NCBI GenBank assembly: GCA_002293315.1
Contig: DBCZ01000019.1
Coordinates: 12,700-21,951, forward strand
Direction of reading: 5' to 3'
DNA length: 9,252 nucleotides
Source: Ruminococcaceae bacterium UBA945
GTDB lineage: Bacteria > Bacillota > Clostridia > Oscillospirales > Acutalibacteraceae
Under the pieces are notes generated by a model that was not told the origin of the DNA, did no database searches, and worked only from the letters and a program-made list of their open reading frames with translations. The translations under genes were made by a program, and so were the position numbers. Below, piece by piece: positions 1 to 6,505 of this stretch (the stretch's first letter is position 1; each line of letters begins with the position of its first letter).

Positions 1-639
1 ATGATTTCCTCAATGAAAGAGGGCAGAAGAGAATTCGTGGTGACGGCGAACCCGGAAATCCTCATCAAGGCGGAGCGCGAAAGGGATTTGCAGAAGCTGC
101 TTCTGGATGAAAGCGTGCTTATAGTGCCTGACGGCATCAGCGTGGTGAGGGGGCTGCAAATAAACGGCTATCCCGCCAAGGAGAGAATCACGGGCGTGGA
201 TTTGTGCGAGCGGCTGCTTGCGGCCGCGGGAGGCGGCGCCATGAGCGTCTATCTGCTCGGCGCGAAGGAGGAGATAGCGGCGGCGCTGGCGGAGAAGCTC
301 AAGGCCGATTATCCCGAAATGACCGTCAATTATCACAACGGCTATGACGGCGACAAAGACGAAATCTTTGAAGAGATAAAGGCCATAAAGCCGGATTTAA
401 TCTTGGTTGCGCTGGGTGTGCCGGCACAGGAGCGGCTGATTTACAAGCATATCGGAGATTTTGACAAAGGTGTGTTCATCGGCGTTGGCGGGTCGTTCGA
501 TACCTTGAGCGGCTTCAAGAAACGTGCGCCGAATTTCTTTATCCGCACCAACACAGAGTGGCTTTACCGAATTGCGAGAGAACCCTCGCGTCTAAAAAGG
601 TTTTACGAGAACAACGTCAAATTCATCAGATACACATAG
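1..639 (+). CDS. tagA: WecG/TagA/CpsF family glycosyltransferase (5'-partial)
   Basis: This family transfers ManNAc (or ManNAcA) from the UDP-sugar to undecaprenyl-diphospho-GlcNAc on the inner membrane face, starting the linkage unit of wall teichoic acid or a related polymer. The visible 212 residues carry the family signature: VTANPEI (13-20), the VPDG motif with D44 matching the proposed catalytic base of TagA, TGVDL (64-68), the ALGVPAQE loop (137-144, Q143) and the C-terminal appendage TEWLYRIAREPSR with its basic residues. Family members usually have about 20-25 residues before the VTANPE motif's leader, and no ribosome binding site is visible, so the Met at base 1 is probably internal and the gene starts upstream of the window. 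It lies 15 bases before the mnaA ATG, which makes UDP-ManNAc, the donor for this reaction; the two are probably co-transcribed. The exact sugar (ManNAc or another) is inferred. WecG rather than TagA naming is possible. Confidence 0.9.
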   Translation: MISSMKEGRREFVVTANPEILIKAERERDLQKLLLDESVLIVPDGISVVRGLQINGYPAKERITGVDLCERLLAAAGGGAMSVYLLGAKEEIAAALAEKLKADYPEMTVNYHNGYDGDKDEIFEEIKAIKPDLILVALGVPAQERLIYKHIGDFDKGVFIGVGGSFDTLSGFKKRAPNFFIRTNTEWLYRIAREPSRLKRFYENNVKFIRYT

Positions 640-644
640 AATTT

Positions 645-650
645 GGAGGA
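645..650 (+). promoter_or_regulatory. Ribosome binding site fixing the mnaA start
   Basis: GGAGGA lies four bases before the ATG at 655. An in-frame TTG at 643 overlaps this Shine-Dalgarno sequence and has none of its own, so 655 is the better start. Confidence 0.85.
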
Positions 651-654
651 AAGC

Positions 655-1773
655 ATGGGAAAAATCAAGGTTATGACGGTGTTCGGCACAAGGCCGGAAA
701 GCATTAAGATGGCGCCGCTTGTCAAGGAACTTAGAAGCAGAGAAGAATTCGAAAGCATAGTCTGCGTCACGGCACAGCACAGGCAAATGCTTGATCAGGT
801 GCTGGAAGCGTTCGACATCAAGCCGGATATAGACCTTAACCTCATGAAGCCGGGGCAGACGCTTTCCGACATCACGGCCGGTGTGCTGAAGGGGCTTGAG
901 GCCGTAATCAACGAGCAAAAGCCGGATATAGTTCTCGTGCATGGCGACACCACCACCACGTTTGCCGGAGCGCTTGCGGCGTTTTACTGCCAGACGGCCA
1001 TAGGGCACGTGGAGGCGGGGCTTCGCACATATGATAAATATTCGCCGTATCCGGAGGAGGCGAACAGGCAGTTCGTTGGCTGTATTGCGGATTTGAATTT
1101 CGCCCCGACGGAGCTTTCAAAACAAAATCTTCTGCGCGAGGGAAAGAACCCCGAGAGCATAATCGTGACGGGAAACACCGCAATTGACGCACTGCAGACC
1201 ACCGTGAAAGATGACTACACCGACGATATTCTTAGATGGGCGGAGGGCTCAAGGCTCATCGTCCTCACGGCGCACAGGAGAGAGAACCTCGGCGAACCAA
1301 TGAGGAGAATGTTCCGGGCGATAAAAAGAATCGCAGATGAGTTCCCGGATATTAAAATCGTATATCCGGTGCATCTCAATCCGCTTGTGAAGGCCGCCGC
1401 GGACGAAATCTTCGCAGGAAACGGGCAGGTTAGGCTCATCAGCCCGCTTGAGGTTGTGGAGTTTCACAATCTCCTCGCGCGCTCATATATAATCCTCACA
1501 GACAGCGGGGGGATACAGGAGGAGGCGCCGTCTCTGGGCAAGCCCGTAGTGGTGCTGAGAGACACCACCGAGCGCCCCGAAGGCATCGCGGCGGGAACGC
1601 TCAAGCTTGCGGGCACAGATGAAGAGAAGATTTATGAAATCATCAAAGAGCTTCTGACAGACGAAGCCGAATATGCCCGCATGAGCAGAGCCGCAAACCC
1701 ATACGGAGACGGCAAGGCAAGCAAGCGTATTGCGGACGCCGTGATAAACTGGTATAATAACCTCACGAAATAA
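655..1773 (+). CDS. mnaA: UDP-N-acetylglucosamine 2-epimerase (non-hydrolysing)
   Basis: A cytoplasmic enzyme interconverting UDP-GlcNAc and UDP-ManNAc (WecB/MnaA family). The 372 residues match the usual length of about 370-380. Visible motifs in order: VFGTRPESIKMAPL (9-22), TAQHRQML (39-46), VHGDTTTT (95-102, D98), GHVEAGLRT (117-125, E120), YPEEANR (132-138), TAHRRENLG (205-213, H207), YPVHLNP (237-243) and the UDP-binding LTDSGGIQEEAP (281-292) followed by RDTTERPEG (302-310). These cover the acidic and histidine residues known to be catalytic in the family, so the enzyme should be active. The start at 655 was chosen for its GGAGGA site. It follows the tagA-type gene by 15 bases, forming a ManNAc production and transfer pair for a wall polymer. 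No terminator is evident before the next gene; a promoter-like sequence lies inside its 3' end. Confidence 0.95.
   Translation: MGKIKVMTVFGTRPESIKMAPLVKELRSREEFESIVCVTAQHRQMLDQVLEAFDIKPDIDLNLMKPGQTLSDITAGVLKGLEAVINEQKPDIVLVHGDTTTTFAGALAAFYCQTAIGHVEAGLRTYDKYSPYPEEANRQFVGCIADLNFAPTELSKQNLLREGKNPESIIVTGNTAIDALQTTVKDDYTDDILRWAEGSRLIVLTAHRRENLGEPMRRMFRAIKRIADEFPDIKIVYPVHLNPLVKAAADEIFAGNGQVRLISPLEVVEFHNLLARSYIILTDSGGIQEEAPSLGKPVVVLRDTTERPEGIAAGTLKLAGTDEEKIYEIIKELLTDEAEYARMSRAANPYGDGKASKRIADAVINWYNNLTK
1730..1758 (+). promoter_or_regulatory. Possible promoter P1 within the 3' end of mnaA
   Basis: TTGCGG (1730-1735), a 17-base spacer, then TATAAT (1753-1758) preceded by TGG, an extended -10. It would give a leader of about 100 bases before the LtaS-like gene. 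It lies in coding sequence, so chance resemblance is possible. Confidence 0.4.
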
Positions 1774-1776
1774 AGC

Positions 1777-1806
1777 GAAATCAAAGATTTCTGTATTGCG
1801 ATTTCG
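1777..1806 (+). repeat. Competing short inverted repeats after mnaA
   Basis: GAAATC (1777-1782) can pair with GATTTC directly after it (1786-1791, 3-base loop), or CGAAATC (1776-1782) with GATTTCG further on (1800-1806). No solid T-run follows, so it is not a convincing terminator; it may be mRNA structure or an operator. Confidence 0.4.
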
Positions 1807-1826
1807 TTGTCATGGTATAATGACAA
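1807..1826 (+). promoter_or_regulatory. Extended -10 promoter P2 inside a 7-bp inverted repeat
   Basis: TATAAT (1816-1821) preceded by TGG forms an extended -10, 37 bases before the ATG of the LtaS-like gene. The -10 sits inside a perfect inverted repeat, TTGTCAT (1807-1813), 6 bases, ATGACAA (1820-1826). The usual -35 position holds only a weak match (GTATTG). The geometry suggests repressor binding that would block polymerase; the regulator is unknown. Confidence 0.55.
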
Positions 1827-1858
1827 ACAAAACTAACGAAGGAAGATGATTTCTTCAG

Positions 1859-3982
1859 ATGGCAGGCAGACATTACAAATCCGAGCGCGTAAAAGCGGAG
1901 AGCTGGTCAAAGCGGTTTGAAGAGGACAAGCGCTTGGGAATTTCGTTTCACATTGGAATCCCCGGCGCGATTAAGCTGCTGTTGCTGATTTCGGCAACAG
2001 TGGCTCTGTTTGTCGTGTGCCCGTATCTGTTCCATGACATGGAATCAATGAAAGTTGAAAAGCCGCTCGTCACCAACAATGTCCTTATTTGTGCGATTCC
2101 GCTGGCGGTTATGGCGGCGCTTTCGGTGCTGCGAATCCGCTGCTCGGATACTGTACAGAACGGCGTGACGCTCACCGCCTTTTTCCTGCACCCGCTTTTG
2201 TGTATGATAGCGGTGGAATGGATTAACGATACCTACACTCTTCAGAATGCGTCTAACATATCGAAATGGGCGATAAATTACCTCTGCTATCTCCTAATCA
2301 TGGCGTTTTTCTTTACGATTTTCCGGAAAATAAGCACGGCTGTGCTGCTTACTTCTTTCTTCTCCATCATTTTCTTCGGCGTCGCGAATTACTATGTAAT
2401 ACAGTTCCGCGGCACGCCTGTTCTCCCATGGGATTTATCCGCACTCGGCACGGCGATGGACGTCGTGGGAGGATACGAATTCATGGTTACGTTCCCGATG
2501 GCGGTTTCTGTGATTTATGCGGCGGCGTTCTGGTTTATCATCGCCGCGCTTGTGCCGAAGAGAACGGAGGTCGCAAAATTCAGAAAGAGAATTGAGCGCC
2601 TTGCGTCCGCCGCTGTATGCGCGGTTTTGATTGTACTGATTTTCCCCGTAAACCTGATGAACATAATGGGCTATGAGGTGTGGGCGTGGGATCAGGAGAC
2701 GAGCGGCAAGCTCATCGGTGTGGCGGCGAATTTCACAGGGAATATGCAATTCCTCGCGGTGGAAAAGCCGGAGGGATATTCAAAAGAGGCGGTGAGTGAA
2801 ATTGCGGCGCAGCTTGACACCGAAGAAGAGCCCGCGGCCTTGGGCAGCCCGTTGAAGCCGCCGACGATAATCGCGGTGATGAATGAATCCTTCGTTGATT
2901 TGGCGAGCGTGGGCGAAGGAAGAATAGAGCTTGATAACGATAATATGCCTTATATTCGTTCTTTGATAGAGAGCAGCAGCACGATTTCAGGCACGGCGTA
3001 CTCCTCTGTAATAGGCGGAGACACTTGCAATTCGGAATATGAGTTCCTCACGGGGAATTCCACCTCATTTTTGCCTACGGGCAGCAAGCCGTATCAGCAG
3101 CATGTGCTGAACGAGCAGACCTCCGTTGTCAGCATTCTTGAGGAGGATTACGGCTATGACACCGTTGCGATTCACCCGGGCAGCAAGACCGCATGGAACA
3201 GAGACACGGCTTACGAGCATTTCGGGTTTGATAAGTTCGTATACAGCGGAATCTTCGACGTGCTGCGCGAGACAGAGCGCAGCCTCGTGAGCGATAAATC
3301 AAATTACGACCAGGTCATATATGAATATGAGAACCACGAGGGAGACAAGCCGCTGTTCATCTTTGACGTGACGATTCAAAATCATGGCGGCTATGAATAC
3401 CCGGGCTACCCCATTACGAGCAAGATAAAGGGCTATGAAGGGGATTTCCCGCAGACTGAGCAATTTATGAGTGTCATCAAGAAATCAGACGATGCCTTCA
3501 GGGAGTTTATGGATTATTTCATAAAGGTGAAAGATCCGGTGCTGATTCTCTTTTTCGGCGACCACTGGCCGCGCCTTGAGGATGATTTTGTGGAGCTTGC
3601 GCTGGGCATTGACAGCATTGAGGAAATCTCTGTGGAGGATAATATCCGCCGCTATCAGGTGCCGTATCTCCTTTGGGCGAACTATCCTCTTGAAAAATCC
3701 GAGGGCGACGAGATAAGCCTCAACTATCTCGCGGGAAAAATGCTTCGCGCGGCAGGCATGAATATTTCGCCGTATATGGAGTTCCTCACGGGCTTTGAAG
3801 AAACATTCCCGGTTTTTTCCGGAATAGGCATGAAAGACAAAACAGGCGATGTCTACAAACAGGGGAGCGAAACCCCGGTTGAGGAGTATAACGAGCTCAT
3901 AAACAAATATGCAATGCTTCAGTATAATCAGAGCTTTGATGCGGAGAATAAAGACAATACCCTCTTTGAAGCGAAGCCGTAA
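1859..3982 (+). CDS. LTA synthase family membrane sulfatase-fold protein
   Basis: Probable phosphoglycerol transferase on the outer membrane face, of the lipoteichoic acid synthase (LtaS) type. The 707 residues begin with a charged cytoplasmic leader, then about seven hydrophobic segments (near 35-57, 74-91, 103-122, 136-155, 160-181, 207-232, 249-270), then an extracellular alkaline-phosphatase/sulfatase-fold domain (about 334-650). By motif and spacing, E343 (MNESFVD), T389 (GGDTCNSEYEFLTG), D568 and H569 (FFGDHWP) match the metal ligands and Thr nucleophile of S. aureus LtaS; H439, W446, R448 (IHPGSKTAWNRD) and H509 (IQNHGGYE) match substrate residues. The position of LtaS Asp349 is Gly here. 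Known LtaS has five TM segments. The ATG at 1859 is preceded by GGAAG at a rather long 13 bases; no better in-frame start is seen. The GNAT gene downstream is coupled. The substrate could be teichoic acid, a glycolipid or a glycan. Confidence 0.85.
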   Translation: MAGRHYKSERVKAESWSKRFEEDKRLGISFHIGIPGAIKLLLLISATVALFVVCPYLFHDMESMKVEKPLVTNNVLICAIPLAVMAALSVLRIRCSDTVQNGVTLTAFFLHPLLCMIAVEWINDTYTLQNASNISKWAINYLCYLLIMAFFFTIFRKISTAVLLTSFFSIIFFGVANYYVIQFRGTPVLPWDLSALGTAMDVVGGYEFMVTFPMAVSVIYAAAFWFIIAALVPKRTEVAKFRKRIERLASAAVCAVLIVLIFPVNLMNIMGYEVWAWDQETSGKLIGVAANFTGNMQFLAVEKPEGYSKEAVSEIAAQLDTEEEPAALGSPLKPPTIIAVMNESFVDLASVGEGRIELDNDNMPYIRSLIESSSTISGTAYSSVIGGDTCNSEYEFLTGNSTSFLPTGSKPYQQHVLNEQTSVVSILEEDYGYDTVAIHPGSKTAWNRDTAYEHFGFDKFVYSGIFDVLRETERSLVSDKSNYDQVIYEYENHEGDKPLFIFDVTIQNHGGYEYPGYPITSKIKGYEGDFPQTEQFMSVIKKSDDAFREFMDYFIKVKDPVLILFFGDHWPRLEDDFVELALGIDSIEEISVEDNIRRYQVPYLLWANYPLEKSEGDEISLNYLAGKMLRAAGMNISPYMEFLTGFEETFPVFSGIGMKDKTGDVYKQGSETPVEEYNELINKYAMLQYNQSFDAENKDNTLFEAKP

Positions 3983-3986
3983 GGAG
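3981..3986 (+). promoter_or_regulatory. Ribosome binding site overlapping the upstream stop
   Basis: AAGGAG uses the last two bases of the LtaS-like TAA stop (3980-3982) and lies four bases before the ATG at 3991, indicating translational coupling. Confidence 0.85.
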
Positions 3987-3990
3987 AAAA

Positions 3991-4578
3991 ATGGAAAAGG
4001 TTGCCGTCAGAAGGATAAACGAGTGGGACGCACCCGCCATCTTGAAAATATACGCGCCGTATGTTGAGGCTGGTTGTTCTCCAATGGAGAAAAGTTCGCC
4101 GCTGCTTCAGCCGCTGATTGAGCGGATTGACAGATACTCCTACGGTGCGGGCTGGATTATGTGCGAGATAAACAGCACGCCCGCGGGCTTTTGCTTTTTG
4201 ACGGAATACCCCGCAAATGAGAATATCCCGCTGGATTTATCCTCGCTTTTTACCTCGGAGCTGCAAATTTATGTGAAGCCCAAATACCAGCATAGGGGCG
4301 TGGGTGCGGCGCTTATAAGCCTCATCACAGACATCATGGAATACGGCAACAAGCGGGAGATATATGCGCGCATTCCAATAAAAGCTGATGAAGCGGCAGG
4401 TTTTTTTGAAAAGATGGGCTTTTCAGAAGCAAGGAGAAGCTGTGAGGTTATTACAATGCACAAGGTGCTTGCCCCGAAGAACCCAAATGCCGTGATGCCG
4501 ACGAAGCCGTATCTCATTGAAAATGAAGACTATGAGTGCGCGCGAGAATACGCCGCGACGCTTGTAAAACGCAGTTAA
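3991..4578 (+). CDS. GNAT family N-acetyltransferase
   Basis: A cytoplasmic acetyl-CoA-dependent acyltransferase of 195 residues; the substrate cannot be told from sequence. The N-terminus (VRRINEWDAPAILKIYAPYV, 5-24) is the usual GNAT opening beta strand and helix, resembling phosphinothricin acetyltransferase-like members. Acetyl-CoA motif A is clear: ELQIYVKPKYQHRGVGAAL (90-108), with Q100-xx-G-x-G/A. Motif B follows as AAGFFEKMGFSEARRS (135-150). About 35 residues after the last core strand (from 161) form an extra tail with no recognised motif. It is coupled to the LtaS-like gene through an overlapping ribosome binding site and ends 18 bases before a strong terminator, so the two form one transcript. 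This hints at a role in envelope polymer or peptide modification, but GNATs are promiscuous neighbours and this is inference. Confidence 0.88.
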   Translation: MEKVAVRRINEWDAPAILKIYAPYVEAGCSPMEKSSPLLQPLIERIDRYSYGAGWIMCEINSTPAGFCFLTEYPANENIPLDLSSLFTSELQIYVKPKYQHRGVGAALISLITDIMEYGNKREIYARIPIKADEAAGFFEKMGFSEARRSCEVITMHKVLAPKNPNAVMPTKPYLIENEDYECAREYAATLVKRS

Positions 4579-4596
4579 TAATTGACTGAATAAATG

Positions 4597-4636
4597 AAGG
4601 ACAAAGCACGCTGTGTTTGAGTGGCTTTGTCCTTTT
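4597..4636 (+). terminator. Rho-independent terminator after the LtaS-like/GNAT unit
   Basis: An 11-bp perfect stem, AAGGACAAAGC (4597-4607) with GCTTTGTCCTT (4624-4634), and a 16-base loop that can partly pair, followed by TTTTAT. On the minus strand the hairpin is followed by CATTTATT, so it might also weakly stop the converging gene ending at 4709. Confidence 0.88.
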
Positions 4637-4708
4637 ATAATGCGCTGTTCGCTGCGGCGTAAGCGCCTCAACAACTCTGCACGATCAATTCTCAACTATC
4701 AACTGTTA

Positions 4709-6364
4709 TTAACTGTGCTTTATGTTATAGCTTACGAAGGCGAGTTTTCTGCTGTCCGGCAGCCATGATGCGACATTGATTGAGCCCTGCCCGCCGAGGA
4801 AGCTTAATAGCTTGCGCTTGTTGCCGCCATCGTAATCCATCAGCCACAGCTCAACCTGCATGTTGGGCAGATGCTCCTGCGGCTCTAAATCACCCTTGCG
4901 GTAGGTGAGGTACACCACCTTTTGCCCATCAGGCGAGACATGCGGGAACCACGCGTTGCTTTCGTCATCTGTCATCTGCTCGGGAGAGGAGCCGTCGCGG
5001 TTCATGCGCCATGCCTGCATAAGGCCGGAACGCGTGCTGTTGAACCAGATATGCCTGCCGTCGGGAGAATACTCCGGGCCGTCACTGAAGCCCTCGCCGC
5101 TCGTCAGGCGCTTTTCTTCTCCGCCAGCCGCCGGGATTGAATAGACGTCAACGCTCATTTTTCCGTCTACCATGCGGAAGGCACAGTATGCGAGCTCTTC
5201 GCCGTCAGGCGACCAGCCGTGGAGATAGCTCGGGCCGGTGGGGGTAATCTGTCTCGGTGTGCCGCCGTTTATCGGGAGGATATAGATGAGGGAGGTATAA
5301 TTTCCGCCGTCAAACGAGGAATTGCTCACGGCAATTTCGGTGTTATCCGGCGAGAGGACGTGGTCATTATTGCAATTATCGCAGATACCCGTGTCAATGC
5401 ACTCGCAGGTTTTCTTTGAAATAGAGAATTTCCAGATTCCGCCGTTTGAGTTATACATGAGAGTGTCACCGTCATTGAGAGCGTTCGGCGCCTCGATTAC
5501 ATCGTCAAACACGGCAAGCTCGGTAATTTCGCCGCTTTCGGTATCGAGGATATTCAAATGGCTTGTGGAATTGCCCCTGCTCTGCCCGAGGTGTTTTAAT
5601 AGCTTGACGGCTTCAGCGAGGTCATTGAGAATATCGCCGTCGCTCATGTCTTGGTCCACAAGCTGGGTTATTCCCTGATAGCGCGCGAACTGGAAGCAGG
5701 CTTCGGCGTCCAGCTTGCCTTTGCCGAGACATATGCCGCTTTCATCGGCGGGCATTTCGGTGCAATCGCCCTTGACGTCCTTATAGTGAATTGAGCTGAT
5801 ATGCCCGGCATTCCGCCACAGGAAGGCTTCGGGGTCAACGCCGCCGAACTGCACCCAGCCCACGTCAGGCTGCATGCCAACCTTGCCGCCGCATTTTTCA
5901 ATCAGCCACTCATAGGCGGTTTTGCCCTTGAGCTTTGTGCTGATTTCAAGATAATTATTGTGCAGAAGCAGCTCCATACCTGCCGCGGAGAGCTTATCGG
6001 CAACCGCTGAGCATAGCTCTGCATAAGCGCTGTATGTCTCGAGGGTTATCTCCTGCGGGCAGTTCATGACGAACTGCGATACGCCGAATTTCTTGCCGAA
6101 GGCGATAACCGCGTCTGTCTCGGCTAAAATGTCCGCCGCGAAGATGTGGCAGGAGGAAATGGAGAGATTATACTTCGCGAGGAGCGGCGAGTATTCCTCG
6201 GCGCTCTGCGGCGTCCAGATAAGCTTCTCAAAGCCGCCCAAATCAGAAAACGCGACGCATGGCTCAATGAAGCTGTAGCCTGCATCTGAAAGGCGTTTAA
6301 GCGTACCCTCGGGGTCTGAGTTAAAGATTTTCGAAATGCCGAATAATTGTGTACCGAATAACAT
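4709..6364 (-). CDS. Sugar isomerase/epimerase-like TIM barrel fused to TolB-type beta-propeller
   Basis: A 551-residue two-domain protein. Residues 1 to about 262 are a xylose-isomerase-like TIM barrel of the sugar phosphate isomerase/epimerase (IolE-like) family: FGTQLFGI (3-10), FIEPC (32-36), SSCHIF (70-75), LLLHNNYLE (132-140), MQPDVGWVQFGGVDPE (164-179, D167), SIHYKDVKGD (191-200, H193), LGKGKLD (213-219) and LVDQDM (235-240). Residues about 265-551 form a TolB/PD40 beta-propeller: repeated LSPD, WSPDGEE, YSPDGRHIWF, VSPDGQKVVY and WLPDSRKLAF blade motifs, plus ICDNCNNDHV, SYLHGWS and FNSTRSGLMQAW, which resemble stand-alone TolB-family proteins of about 280 residues. No signal peptide or TM segment is seen, so it is probably cytoplasmic. 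The ATG at 6364 has AAGGAGG six bases upstream (6371-6377). The reading frame is open across the junction. Function is unknown; carbohydrate sensing or conversion is inferred from the domains. Confidence 0.85.
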   Translation of the reverse strand: MLFGTQLFGISKIFNSDPEGTLKRLSDAGYSFIEPCVAFSDLGGFEKLIWTPQSAEEYSPLLAKYNLSISSCHIFAADILAETDAVIAFGKKFGVSQFVMNCPQEITLETYSAYAELCSAVADKLSAAGMELLLHNNYLEISTKLKGKTAYEWLIEKCGGKVGMQPDVGWVQFGGVDPEAFLWRNAGHISSIHYKDVKGDCTEMPADESGICLGKGKLDAEACFQFARYQGITQLVDQDMSDGDILNDLAEAVKLLKHLGQSRGNSTSHLNILDTESGEITELAVFDDVIEAPNALNDGDTLMYNSNGGIWKFSISKKTCECIDTGICDNCNNDHVLSPDNTEIAVSNSSFDGGNYTSLIYILPINGGTPRQITPTGPSYLHGWSPDGEELAYCAFRMVDGKMSVDVYSIPAAGGEEKRLTSGEGFSDGPEYSPDGRHIWFNSTRSGLMQAWRMNRDGSSPEQMTDDESNAWFPHVSPDGQKVVYLTYRKGDLEPQEHLPNMQVELWLMDYDGGNKRKLLSFLGGQGSINVASWLPDSRKLAFVSYNIKHS

Positions 6365-6430
6365 TTTGCTCCTCCTTAGAATTGTTTTATTTACGTGTAA
6401 GAATACTTAACAATGCAGTTAAAGAATAAG

Positions 6431-6439
6431 ATTATAGCA
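6431..6439 (-). promoter_or_regulatory. Extended -10 promoter for the epimerase-propeller gene
   Basis: Read on the minus strand this is TGCTATAAT, a perfect TATAAT with an extended TG, about 66 bases before the ATG. The -35 position (AGGTCA, 6454-6459 with a 17-base spacer) is weak and overlaps the -35 of the divergent plus-strand promoter. Confidence 0.6.
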
Positions 6440-6452
6440 GAGTGCATGAAGC

Positions 6453-6481
6453 TTGACCTTCTCATTTGTAAGTGACATAAT
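6453..6481 (+). promoter_or_regulatory. Sigma-A-like promoter for the P-loop kinase-like gene
   Basis: TTGACC (6453-6458), a 17-base spacer, and CATAAT (6476-6481). It lies 24 bases before the ATG at 6506, so the leader would be short. Confidence 0.65.
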
Positions 6482-6505
6482 ATAAAAAACAGCGAAAGGA
6501 TTTAC

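Noticed and set aside
643..654. TTG start for mnaA at 643
   Set aside because: It overlaps the GGAGGA ribosome binding site that serves the ATG at 655.
1846..1858. ATG at 1846 as start for the LtaS-like gene
   Set aside because: It is well placed after GGAAG for nothing useful: it is out of frame with the long coding region that starts at 1859.
2435..2749. Antisense open frames inside the LtaS-like, mnaA, GNAT, fusion and MFS genes
   Set aside because: They lie wholly within strongly recognisable genes, have no convincing ribosome binding sites and low-complexity Arg/His/Ser-rich translations, as expected for shadows.
4656..4667. GGCG-TAAG-CGCC hairpin as a terminator for the fusion gene
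   Set aside because: The stem is only 4 bp and no T-run follows on the minus strand.
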